Shown here one piece after another: positions 18,784 through 26,121 of a stretch of DNA of 44,274 bases (the stretch's first letter is position 1; each line of letters opens with the position of its first letter). This stretch comes from Sandaracinus sp. (GTDB lineage Bacteria > Myxococcota_A > Polyangia > Polyangiales > Houyiibacteriaceae): positions 1 through 44,274 of the forward strand of contig JACKEH010000038.1 in assembly GCA_020633125.1 (NCBI GenBank), written 5' to 3'. Made by a program: the position numbers and the translations under genes. The notes below the pieces were generated by a model that did no database searches, was not told the origin of the DNA, and saw only the letters and a list, made by a program, of their open reading frames with translations.

Positions 18784-19449
18784 ATGAGCTTGTTTCGACC
18801 CAGCGGCATCGTGGCAGCAGGGATGTTCTCGATTCTCGCGGTGGCGTCCTCTGGATGCATCATCCGCACGACCGGTCAGCCGGCCCGCGCCACGGTGCGG
18901 GTGCAGACCCCGCCGCCGCCCAGCGCGACGGTGACGGTGCAGGCCAGCACGCCCCAGGTGGCGACTGGCGTGACGGTCGTCGAAGCGAGCTGCGTCCAGG
19001 GCGCCCAGGAGGTCTGCAACGGCCTCGACGACAACTGCAACGGTGAGATCGACGAGGGCTGCGGTTACTCGTCGGGCAACATCCAGATCACGCTCGCCTG
19101 GAACACGGGCGCGGACCTCGACCTCTACGTCACGGACCCGCAGGGCGAGACCCTCAGCTACAGCGCGACCCAGAACAACTCGGGCGGTCATCTCGACCAC
19201 GACGCGCGTGGCATGTGCAACCAGGGCCAGGCCAACAACACGATCGAGAACGTGTACTGGAACCAGCCGAACCCGCCGCCCGGCATCTACGCCGTGCGCG
19301 TCCACTACTGGGCCGGCGCCAGCTGCAGCACCAGCGCGGGCACCACGAACCTCACGCTTTCGATCGCCGTCGGCGGCCGCGTCATCGGCGCGTACACCTA
19401 CGCGATCAACCCGGACCAGCGCATCGAGATCGCGCAGTTCCAGATCTGA
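18784..19449 (+). CDS. MopE-motif lipoprotein with YfaP-like C-terminal domain
   Basis: This is a 221-residue lipoprotein. The signal peptide ends in lipobox SSGC with Cys25. A Pro/Thr/Val linker follows, then a MopE-type metal motif at ~78-95 (EVCNGLDDNCNGEIDEGCG). The last ~120 residues form a beta domain of the YfaP/DUF2135 kind: ITLAWNTGADLDLYVTDP, then SGGHLDHDARG, and near the end PPPGIYAVRVHYW. The start is set by AGGAGG 7 nt before ATG; a GTG at 18766 would add six residues with no ribosome site. It is a single-gene unit, divergent from the zinc-ribbon gene and closed by a strong terminator. An outer-surface, possibly metal-binding, protein is inferred; partners are unknown. Confidence 0.8.
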   Translation: MSLFRPSGIVAAGMFSILAVASSGCIIRTTGQPARATVRVQTPPPPSATVTVQASTPQVATGVTVVEASCVQGAQEVCNGLDDNCNGEIDEGCGYSSGNIQITLAWNTGADLDLYVTDPQGETLSYSATQNNSGGHLDHDARGMCNQGQANNTIENVYWNQPNPPPGIYAVRVHYWAGASCSTSAGTTNLTLSIAVGGRVIGAYTYAINPDQRIEIAQFQI

Positions 19450-19482
19450 GCGACGCTCGTCTTCGGACGATGCGTGAACGAG

Positions 19483-19512
19483 GGCCCCGCTTCGGCGGGG
19501 CCTTCGTGTTTT
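19483..19512 (+). terminator. Strong Rho-independent terminator
   Basis: A perfect 8-bp stem GGCCCCGC/GCGGGGCC with a TTCG tetraloop (19483-19502) is followed by TTCGTGTTTT. It lies 33 nt after the lipoprotein stop. It is the clearest terminator in the window and rules out thrE starts lying upstream of it. Confidence 0.85.
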
Positions 19513-19568
19513 CGGGGGCTGTCCGAGATGCACCGACCCGTGCTTGCGTCGGTGCGGCGTCATGGGAT

Positions 19569-20870
19569 GTGTCGGGCGTGGACGAGCTCCCGGATTCCTT
19601 CGTGCCCGACGACGCGCGCGGTGACCGCCGCGAGGGTGGGCGGCGCGCGACGGATTCGCTCGGGGGTGAGACGCTCGAGGTCGGGAGCTTCTTGTTGGCG
19701 GTGCTTCGCGCGCTTCACACCTACGGCATGCCCGCGCACCGCCTCGAGGACATGGGCGTGGCGCTGAGCCGACGCCTCGGCGCCGAGGCGCACATCTTTT
19801 CGACGCCGACCGCGCTCTTCGTCGCGCTCGGCACGCCCCCGAAGCAACGGACGTTTCTCCTACGGGCCAACTCGGGGGAGATGGATCTCGCGCGTCTCGG
19901 GGCCCTCGACCGTGTGGCCAACGAAGTCGCGGCGGGGACCAAGAAGCCCGTCGTCGGTGCGGCGGAGGTCGAGGCCATTCTCGCGAAGCCGCCACGCGAG
20001 CCCTTGCCGCTCACGTTGGTCGCGCATGCCGTGGTCGCGGCCGGTGGGGCGGTGTTGCTGGGTGGGCGCGCGCGCGAAGCCGCGGTGGCGGCGGTCGCGG
20101 GGATTTCGCTCGGCGCCTTCGAGCGCCTTCAGCGTCGCTCCGAGCCTCTCGCGCGTTTGCAGCTTCCTTTGGCTGCGGCGCTCTCCGCGTTGTTGGCGGG
20201 CCTCGCGACGTGGCAGTGGCCCCAGCTCTCGCGTTCGATCGCGACCATCGCCGGCATCCTCGTGTTGCTGCCCGGCCTGACGTTGACGACCGCCATGAAC
20301 GAGATCGCCACGGGACATCTCGTCAGCGGGACCGCGCGGTTCTCGAAGGCCTTGATGTCGCTCTTGTTGCTCGGGTTCGGCGCAGCGCTCGGTGCGCAGG
20401 TGGCGGATCTCTTGCCCCACGTGCGCGAGGGCGGGGAGGTTGCGCGCCTCGGGGCGTGGGAGACGTGGGGGGCGTTCGGAGCCGCCCTGCTCGGCTTGTC
20501 GATTCTGCTCAAGGCGCCGCTGCGGGATGCGCCGTACTTCGCGTTTGCGGCGGCGGTCACGTTTCTCACCGTGCAGCTCGCGAGCCCACGCTTCGGTGCG
20601 GAAGAGGGCGCGGCCGCGGGGGCGTTCGTGCTCGGCATTTGCGGGAACGCCTCGGCGCGCTGGCGCGACCGACCCGCCGCGATCGTGGTCGTGCCGGGGC
20701 TGCTCTTGCTGGTGCCGGGCAGCCTCGGGTTTCGGAGCGTCACGAGCTTCTTGGCTGACGACGTGCTCACGGCGGTCGGGACGGCCTTCGACGTGACGGT
20801 CGTCGCGGTGGCGTTGGTTGGCGGTCTCTTGGTCGCAGCGCTCGCGTTGCCGCCGCGGAAGGCGCTCTAA
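19569..20870 (+). CDS. thrE: Threonine/serine exporter family protein (ThrE-like)
   Basis: This is a polytopic membrane protein of ~433 residues, close to the usual length of fused ThrE/ThrE_2 exporters. The N-terminal cytoplasmic domain shows the family motif LLAVLRALHTYGMPAHRLEDM, then LSRRLGAEAHIFSTPTALFVAL. About ten hydrophobic segments follow, with PGLTLTTAMNEIATGHLVSGTARF in the middle, a hallmark of the first membrane domain. A second set of helices forms the ThrE_2 half. The start is uncertain: no ATG fits, and the GTG codons at 19569 and 19578 are the best candidates downstream of the terminator. Proton-driven export of threonine or serine is known for family members; the substrate here is inferred. 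A weak hairpin follows. Confidence 0.85.
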   Translation: MSGVDELPDSFVPDDARGDRREGGRRATDSLGGETLEVGSFLLAVLRALHTYGMPAHRLEDMGVALSRRLGAEAHIFSTPTALFVALGTPPKQRTFLLRANSGEMDLARLGALDRVANEVAAGTKKPVVGAAEVEAILAKPPREPLPLTLVAHAVVAAGGAVLLGGRAREAAVAAVAGISLGAFERLQRRSEPLARLQLPLAAALSALLAGLATWQWPQLSRSIATIAGILVLLPGLTLTTAMNEIATGHLVSGTARFSKALMSLLLLGFGAALGAQVADLLPHVREGGEVARLGAWETWGAFGAALLGLSILLKAPLRDAPYFAFAAAVTFLTVQLASPRFGAEEGAAAGAFVLGICGNASARWRDRPAAIVVVPGLLLLVPGSLGFRSVTSFLADDVLTAVGTAFDVTVVAVALVGGLLVAALALPPRKAL

Positions 20871-20926
20871 GCCCGCCAGTTTCGCCGCCACCTCGCCGCC
20901 AACGCCAGGTTGGGCCCGAGCGCGCG

Positions 20927-20947
20927 CCTCGTGATTCGCGAGGTTTT
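20927..20947 (+). terminator. Weak hairpin plus T-run after thrE
   Basis: CCTCG (20927-20931) pairs with CGAGG (20939-20943) across a 7-nt loop and is followed directly by TTTT. The five-pair stem is short, so this is only a possible terminator between thrE and the transposase. Confidence 0.3.
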
Positions 20948-21001
20948 GCGCGGGTGAGGGGCTCGAATGGAGGCGGCACGCGTTTTGGAACGCGGTGGCC
21001 G

Positions 21002-22003
21002 ATGCCTCAGACGAAACCCGAGTTCCTCTCGCGTCCAGGTCGCGCGTCGCGTGCGCAGCAGGTGTTGCCCGGGCAGGTGGTGTTCGCGACGCGACGGGTG
21101 CTGGGTCGGCGGTTCTTGCTGATACCGGACCGCGAGCTGGTGTGGCTCGTGAAGTACCTGCTGGCGGTGTGCGCGAAGCGGCACGGCATCGAGCTCCACG
21201 AGGTGGCGGTGATGAGCTCGCATCTGCACCTGCTCTTCACGGATTGGCTCGGGCGTAGAGGACTCTTCTTCAACGAGTTTCACGCGATGCTCGCGAAGTG
21301 CGTGCAGCGCATACGCGGCTGGACGCTGCCCGTGTTCGACAAGCGCCAGACGAACCAGCCGGTGGTGGTGACGGTGCTGGGGGCGGTGGAAGCGGCGGCG
21401 TACATCCAGGCGAACGCCGTGATGGCGGGGCTCGTGGCATCGCCGCCGGAGTGGCCGGGGAATCTGACCGATTTGCGGGAGACGGGATGGGGCAAGCGCG
21501 AGCGGGTCGCGCGCCCCGACGTGCTGCACCGCGAGGACGGCGTGGTCGTGCGGTGCTTCGACGCGAAGAATCCGAACTGGCCGAAGGACCTGGAGCTCGA
21601 GCTCGTGCCGCTCGCGGCGCGGCTCGGCATGGCGCCGGAGGAGTGCGTCGCGCAGGTGAAGGCGCAGCGGGATGCGCTCGTCGAGGAGGCGCGCGCAGAG
21701 GTCGCGAAGCGCGGCGGGCGTTTCCTCGGACGGCTTCGCGCGATGCGGCGGAGCACCCGTGCGCAGGCGACGTCGACGGAAGAGGCGAACGAGGTCGTGC
21801 CGCGCATCAAGGCGGGACGCGGGCAAGGCGAGGCGCGCCGCCATGCGCTCGCGGACGACGCGTCGTTCCGTTGGGACATGGCCGAGTGCCGCCTGCGGAT
21901 GCTGCAGGGTGAGAAGGACGTGGTGTTTCCCGCGGGGTGCTTCTTGTGGGCTCGACAGTTCGGGTTCGCGCGGCACGAGGGTGTCGCTCCGCCCCTCATT
22001 TGA
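21002..22003 (+). CDS. RAYT-type HUH/Y1 transposase with long C-terminal extension
   Basis: This is a 333-residue single-strand DNA transposase-like protein of the REP-associated tyrosine transposase group. The HUH motif is H74-L-H76 in VMSSHLHLLF. The nucleophile region is AAYIQANAVMAGLV with Tyr134, matching the family pattern YI..NPV.AGLV except Pro to Ala. Classical members are 150-250 residues; here ~170 extra residues follow, rich in Arg/Glu and with a conserved-looking end (DVVFPAGCFLWARQFGF). ATG at 21002 is used; a GTG at 20954 would add 16 residues. Such proteins are usually domesticated single-copy genes acting on REP palindromes. A BIME-like palindrome pair lies 200 nt downstream. 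No inverted-repeat ends or target duplication of a full insertion sequence were found. Confidence 0.8.
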   Translation: MPQTKPEFLSRPGRASRAQQVLPGQVVFATRRVLGRRFLLIPDRELVWLVKYLLAVCAKRHGIELHEVAVMSSHLHLLFTDWLGRRGLFFNEFHAMLAKCVQRIRGWTLPVFDKRQTNQPVVVTVLGAVEAAAYIQANAVMAGLVASPPEWPGNLTDLRETGWGKRERVARPDVLHREDGVVVRCFDAKNPNWPKDLELELVPLAARLGMAPEECVAQVKAQRDALVEEARAEVAKRGGRFLGRLRAMRRSTRAQATSTEEANEVVPRIKAGRGQGEARRHALADDASFRWDMAECRLRMLQGEKDVVFPAGCFLWARQFGFARHEGVAPPLI

Positions 22004-22029
22004 CGCGCCACGAGGCTTGGAACGCACCA

Positions 22030-22052
22030 ACGCCGCGTGAGGAGCGCGGCGT
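22030..22052 (+). terminator. Hairpin just downstream of the RAYT gene
   Basis: ACGCCGCG (22030-22037) pairs perfectly with CGCGGCGT (22045-22052) across a 7-nt loop, 26 nt after the transposase stop. There is no T-run. It may be a terminator or the first of the REP-like palindromes in this gap. Confidence 0.4.
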
Positions 22053-22110
22053 GGGGCGGAGGTGCGTCTCGATGCCGGCGTTTCGGGCCTCCACCAGCGC
22101 TTGGCGCGCT

Positions 22111-22206
22111 CGCGCGGTCGGTCGCGGCTCGCCGGCGCGACTTCGCGAGTGAGTTGCGTGGCGCGACGCGGGCACTCGCGCACCGAGTGCGGTCACCGAC
22201 CGCGCG
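22111..22206. repeat. Nested inverted repeats
   Basis: CGCGCGGTCGGT (22111-22122) is the exact inverse of ACCGACCGCGCG (22195-22206). Inside lie CGCGAGTG/CACTCGCG (22144-22151, 22173-22180) and GCACTCG/CGAGTGC (22172-22178, 22184-22190). Such nesting is far above what the neighbouring gaps show and fits a folded REP-like region beside the RAYT gene. Confidence 0.5.
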
Positions 22207-22271
22207 GACGCTCCGCGTCCATCTTCGTCCCGACGTTGCGGCAGGACGACGATGGACGCGGAGCGTCCGCG
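22203..22271. repeat. BIME-like pair of inverted REP-like palindromes
   Basis: The left arm (22203-22223) and right arm (22251-22271) are perfect inverse copies over 21 bp, with six more pairs inside and a 13-nt loop. Each arm also holds its own small palindrome: GGACGC-TCC-GCGTCC at 22206-22220 and GGACGC-GGA-GCGTCC at 22254-22268. Two REP-like palindromes in head-to-head orientation are the layout of a BIME, the known partner of RAYT proteins. It also lies between convergent genes, so it could act as a bidirectional terminator. Confidence 0.65.
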
Positions 22272-22307
22272 TGCGTCCTCGACGCCGCCTGCGACCGCGC
22301 CCAGCGA

Positions 22308-23237
22308 TCAGAGTGCGAAGCGCTCGCGGTTCGCGTCGAGGAAGGCGAGGTAGTGCTCGAACTCCTGTTGGAACTCGACCTCACCTGCGTACGCGCACTG
22401 CTCGAGCTCGCTCATCAGCTCGCCCAAGCGCTTGCTCGGCGGCACGCCGAAGCGTTCCGAGATCAGCAAGCCGAGGCCCTTCGGCAGCGGCTTCACCTGC
22501 GCGTCTTCCTTCTGAAGCGCGACCACACGCTTCTTCAGGTCCGCGATGTTGCGAATGCCACGCTTCTTCTTGGCGGGGCGCTTCGTCGTGATGTCGGCGC
22601 GACCGAGGTCGAGCAGGTCCTTCAGACCCTCGCCCATCTGCTTGTAGAAACGACGCACCGCAGCGTCGGTCCACGAGTCCTCGTACTGACTCGGGCGAAG
22701 GTGGTGAAGAATCAGGAAGTGCACGCGCTCGGAGAGCTCCCCTTCGAAGCCGAGCCGCGACGCGACCTTGCGTCGAAACATCCGCGCCCCGAGCTCGGCA
22801 TGTCCATGAAACGTCACGCGCCCGCGCTCGTCGATCTTGCGCGTCCGCGGCTTCCCGATGTCGTGAAGCAACGCGCCCCAACGCACCGAGAGGCGCGGCA
22901 CCGACTGCTTCACGACCTGCTTCGTGTGCTTCCAGACGTCCTTGTGCTTCCACTCGCCGTCCGTCATCCCGATCATCGCTTCGATCTCGGGAAGCCACGC
23001 CACGAAGAAGCCCGATCGCTGAAGCGCCTCGAGCGCCTCCTCGACCCCGCGCCGATGCATCATCAGCGCGTCGAGCTCCACGCGCAGCTGTTCGACGGGC
23101 ACCGCCAGCCACTCGTCCACCCCGGCCCTCGGCGCCGAATCCTCCAACCGCGCCGGCTCGTCCGCGCAGGCCGCCGCCCACCGCAAGGCGGCGAATGCGC
23201 GGTCGGGCGAAGCGCTCGGCTGCTCCAGGAGGGTCAT
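22308..23237 (-). CDS. HD-domain protein related to the C-terminal half of CCA-adding enzymes
   Basis: This is a 309-residue predicted metal-dependent phosphohydrolase. The HD signature is H104 (WKHTKQVV) and H125-D126 (LLHDIGKP), followed by H144/H146 (FHGHAELG) and ILHHLRPSQ. The layout with WKHKDVWKHT resembles the HD domain of bacterial CCA tRNA nucleotidyltransferases, and the C-terminal stretch (LKKRVVALQKED, then LPKGLGLLISERFG-PPSKRLGELMSELE) resembles their tail. The nucleotidyltransferase head with its GxxxR/DxD motifs is absent, so it is not a full CCA-adding enzyme. The start at 23237 has GAGGAAA 8 nt upstream; an in-frame ATG at 23273 is less likely. Substrate is unknown; a 2',3'-cyclic phosphodiesterase or phosphatase activity on nucleotides or RNA is possible. 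Confidence 0.75.
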   Translation of the reverse strand: MTLLEQPSASPDRAFAALRWAAACADEPARLEDSAPRAGVDEWLAVPVEQLRVELDALMMHRRGVEEALEALQRSGFFVAWLPEIEAMIGMTDGEWKHKDVWKHTKQVVKQSVPRLSVRWGALLHDIGKPRTRKIDERGRVTFHGHAELGARMFRRKVASRLGFEGELSERVHFLILHHLRPSQYEDSWTDAAVRRFYKQMGEGLKDLLDLGRADITTKRPAKKKRGIRNIADLKKRVVALQKEDAQVKPLPKGLGLLISERFGVPPSKRLGELMSELEQCAYAGEVEFQQEFEHYLAFLDANRERFAL

Positions 23238-23477
23238 CGTCGTCTTTCCTCTACCAAGGGATGCGAAACTCACGAATCACGGCCGTCCCCGACGTAGGGG
23301 GTGCACCGAGACCGACAAACCACGGGAACCGCCAGCGCGGTCGCGAGCCGATCAACCTAGCAGCGGTCGCGCCCCGAGCCAGCGTAGATGGGGCGCCGAG
23401 CCGACCCGCGCAACGGTGAAACCCCCCACCCCACAACCATCGCCGGCCTCTCCCCGCCTTGGGGTACGCTCGCCCCG

Positions 23478-25166
23478 ATGGACGCCTCCCGTCGCTCCAC
23501 GTGGCGCATCTGGCTCATGCCCCTGTCGATCCTCGCCGGGGCCGCGCTCACCGTCTTCGTCTTCACCTTCTGGATCGACGCCGGCGGCGACCTCGCCGCC
23601 TTCGACCGCCTCTTCCACCCGAACCCCGAGTCCGCCCGCCAAGCCATCGGCAACACCGCCGAGGTCGTCAGCGCCGTGCTCGGCATCGCGATCACGGTCG
23701 TCGCCATCGTCGTGGAGCTCGCGTCGAACCGCTACACCCACCGCGTCACGGAGCTCTTCGTCGGCGAGCCTGTGAACTTCGCGGTCATGGGCTTCTTCGT
23801 CATCACCGCCCTGCAAGCGATCCTCGTCGCGGTCGTCTTCGACCACCAGGACCTGCCCACCGACTTCATCCCCTACACGGGCATCCTCGTCGCGCTCGCG
23901 ATGCTGGCCTTCTGCCTGCTCATCGTCCTGCCCTACTTCGCCTTCGTCCTCGAGTTCCTCAACCCCATCTCCATCGTCGACCGCATCCGCGCGCACACGA
24001 TGAAGATCGTCGGCCGCGGCCGCACCGCCCTCTCCATGCGCCAAGCCGAAGCCGTCCGCGGCATCGAGCAGCTCGCCGACGTCGGCCTCAACTCGATGGA
24101 GCACAAAGACAAGGGCATCTCGATGGCGAGCGTGGACGCGCTCAAGGCGATGATCCTCGAGTACCAAGCCCTGCGCCCGAACCTTCAAGCCGACTGGTTC
24201 CGCGTCGACGGCGAGCTCGCCCACAACCCCGACTTCGTCTCGATGAGCGACGACGTGCTCGCGGCCGTCACGCGCCGGCGCATCTGGTTCGAGATGAAGA
24301 TCCTCCGGAAGTACCAGACGCTCTACAACGAAGCGCTGAACCGGATGCGCGACATCAACTACCTGATCGCCATCAACACGCGCCAGCTCGCCGAGCACGC
24401 GCTCGACACCAAGAACGACGAGCTCTTCGAGCTGCTCGTGAAGTTCTTCAACACCTACCTGCGCGCGACCGTGAACGCGCGCGACGTGCGCACCGCCTAC
24501 AACGTCCTGCAGCAATACCGACTGCTCGCCGAACGCGCCCTCAACCACGAGACCGGCGCCCGCGCCGTCGAGATCGCGCGCTACTTCAAGTACTACGGCC
24601 TCGTCGGCTTTCACGCGACGCTGCCTTTCGTCCTCGAGACGGTCGCCTACGATCTCTGCGCCCTCAACGAGCTGGCCTTCGATCAACGCTCGCCCGTGCA
24701 TCGCGAGCTGCTCCGCATCTTCCTCGAGGTCGACAAGGAATCCGAGAGCGACATCCAAGAGGTCAGCCTCCGCGGCGTCCGCAAGGCGCAGGTGAAGCTC
24801 GCCACCTACTACCTCGTGAACGGCGACGAGAAGCTCGCCCGCGAGATCTTCCGCGACATGGAGCGCGAGCGTCGCGACCGCCTCGCCTCGATTCGCGACG
24901 AGCTGCTCGGCGTGCGCTCGAGCGAGTTCTGGGAGATCAGCGACCGCGGTGTGAACTTCGACTACCTGGAGCCCGAGCGAAAAGAGAAGCTGCTCGAGTT
25001 CTTCTCGTGGTTTCCCGACCTCGCGCCGCTCACGCTCTCGATGGTGCCCGAGCGTGTGCCCGACGCCGCCGAAGTGGCCGCCGCGCTCTCGAAGCGCCGC
25101 AAGGAACGCGAGGACGAGACCATGCACCCCGTCCCCGGCGCGGGCAGCGATCCCGGCGAGAACTGA
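23478..25166 (+). CDS. DUF2254-like membrane protein
   Basis: This is a 562-residue protein. Four transmembrane segments occupy residues ~10-160 (SILAGAALTVFVFTFWI; VLGIAITVVAIVVEL; VMGFFVITALQAILVAVV; ILVALAMLAFCLLIVLPYFAF). The loop VVSAVLGIAITVV-ELASNRYTHRV resembles the DUF2254 pattern in which a membrane helix leads into LAS..f.pRv. The remaining ~400 residues are soluble, helical and rich in Arg/Glu/Leu (repeated RRRIWFEMKILRKYQTLYNEA-like amphipathic stretches), probably cytoplasmic. ATG at 23478 is chosen because the first membrane helix starts 10 residues later; upstream in-frame codons lie in a low-complexity leader. It ends 27 nt from the convergent cysH. Function is unknown. Confidence 0.65.
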   Translation: MDASRRSTWRIWLMPLSILAGAALTVFVFTFWIDAGGDLAAFDRLFHPNPESARQAIGNTAEVVSAVLGIAITVVAIVVELASNRYTHRVTELFVGEPVNFAVMGFFVITALQAILVAVVFDHQDLPTDFIPYTGILVALAMLAFCLLIVLPYFAFVLEFLNPISIVDRIRAHTMKIVGRGRTALSMRQAEAVRGIEQLADVGLNSMEHKDKGISMASVDALKAMILEYQALRPNLQADWFRVDGELAHNPDFVSMSDDVLAAVTRRRIWFEMKILRKYQTLYNEALNRMRDINYLIAINTRQLAEHALDTKNDELFELLVKFFNTYLRATVNARDVRTAYNVLQQYRLLAERALNHETGARAVEIARYFKYYGLVGFHATLPFVLETVAYDLCALNELAFDQRSPVHRELLRIFLEVDKESESDIQEVSLRGVRKAQVKLATYYLVNGDEKLAREIFRDMERERRDRLASIRDELLGVRSSEFWEISDRGVNFDYLEPERKEKLLEFFSWFPDLAPLTLSMVPERVPDAAEVAAALSKRRKEREDETMHPVPGAGSDPGEN

Positions 25167-25193
25167 CCGGCGTCACACGAGACCCTCGCGTGC

Positions 25194-25949
25194 TCAGAGT
25201 CCCGAGGACTTGAAGCTCTGGTTCTGCTCCGCGCTCAGGACGTGAATCCCGCACTCGCGCTTCTTCCCGAGAATGCGTCCGTCCCGCGGGTCCATGTCGG
25301 GCGTCGTGGGCAAGGTCGAATGCACGTCGCCCACCGACCGATAGCCCTCGTGGTAGAGCGGATGCAGCGGCAAATCGAAGCGATCGAGGTAGTCCTCCAC
25401 CTCCTCCATCGACCAATGCAAGATCGGGTGGACCTTGATGCGCGCGCCCTGCCGATCGACACGCCGCAACCCCGCGCGATGTTCGGTCTGATCCGCGCGT
25501 AGCCCCGCGAGCCACGCCGTCGCCTGGAGCTCGCGCAACGCCCGCTGCATCGGCTCGACCTTGTTCCGCCGGAGGTATTCCTCGACGCCTTCTTCGCCCT
25601 GCTCCCACAGACGCCCGAAGAGCGCTTCTTGCCGCGCCGGCGTCATGTCGGGTCCGTACACCTTCAGGTTCAAACGGAAGCGCTCGGCGAGCTCCTGCGC
25701 GAAGCGATAGGTCTCGGGGAAGAGGTAGCCGGTGTCGATGAAAAGGATCGGCAGGTCGGGCACCACGCGATGCACCAAGTGGAGCATCACCGCCGAGTGG
25801 GCGCCGAAGCTCGAGCTCATCACGAGCCCCTTGCCGAAGGTCTCGGCGGCCCACGCGATCACCGTCTCCGCGTCCGCCCCCTCGAGGCGAACGTTGGCGG
25901 CTTCGAGGGCGTCGTCGTCGAGGGTCGGAGCAGCGGCGGCGGCTTCCAT
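25194..25949 (-). CDS. cysH: Phosphoadenylyl-sulfate reductase (CysH family)
   Basis: This is a 251-residue enzyme of assimilatory sulfate reduction that converts PAPS (or APS) to sulfite using thioredoxin. The PP-loop-type nucleotide site is SSSFGAHSAVMLH (~45-57), followed by PILFIDTGYLFPETY. The substrate region is LAGLRADQTEHRAG and KVHPILHWS. The catalytic Cys is C233 in KRECGIH. The Cys pairs that bind the 4Fe-4S cluster of APS reductases are absent, so the PAPS type is favoured. ATG at 25949 gives the usual length; an upstream start at 25985 adds 12 residues. No cysDNC, cysIJ or transporter genes are adjacent. It is divergent from the MuiA pair across an AT-rich island that probably holds its promoter. 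Confidence 0.92.
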   Translation of the reverse strand: MEAAAAAPTLDDDALEAANVRLEGADAETVIAWAAETFGKGLVMSSSFGAHSAVMLHLVHRVVPDLPILFIDTGYLFPETYRFAQELAERFRLNLKVYGPDMTPARQEALFGRLWEQGEEGVEEYLRRNKVEPMQRALRELQATAWLAGLRADQTEHRAGLRRVDRQGARIKVHPILHWSMEEVEDYLDRFDLPLHPLYHEGYRSVGDVHSTLPTTPDMDPRDGRILGKKRECGIHVLSAEQNQSFKSSGL

Positions 25950-26121
25950 GGCGCATAAGTTGACGTGGGAACCGTGGAATCGCAACGCGAGTTTCTCTGT
26001 CGAATGGTTGTTATCTGAAATTATTGATGAAAATGCCGGCGTGTGACGTGTTTAATCTTGATTAAAACAATCGTGAATTTCAGCGTCGACGTTCCGGTCG
26101 TCGGGTCGATACAGTCGCTCG
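25950..26121. promoter_or_regulatory. AT-rich divergent regulatory region between cysH and the MuiA pair
   Basis: The stretch 25990-26085 is the most AT-rich part of the window. It holds a perfect palindrome, TTTAATC-TT-GATTAAA (26051-26066), flanked by CTGAAATT (26015-26022) and its inverse AATTTCAG (26076-26083). This looks like an operator with promoters on both sides. The palindrome could bind a dimeric regulator; its identity is unknown. No riboswitch fold was recognised. Confidence 0.6.

Noticed and set aside
21002..22003. Complete IS200/IS605-type insertion sequence
   Set aside because: No TnpB gene and no recognisable element ends were found; the YI.AN.V.AGLV pattern and surrounding REP-like palindromes fit a RAYT better.
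22062..23297. 411-codon plus-strand frame opposite the HD-domain gene
   Set aside because: It is antisense to a gene with clear HD motifs and a ribosome site, and its product has no recognisable features.
25194..25949. APS reductase (Fe-S type) assignment
   Set aside because: The two Cys pairs of the 4Fe-4S cluster are absent; only the catalytic Cys of ECGIH is present.
26051..26066. Assigning the palindrome to a named regulator such as an Rrf2-family protein
   Set aside because: The symmetry fits many dimeric regulators; no regulator gene is adjacent and the match to any consensus is too loose.
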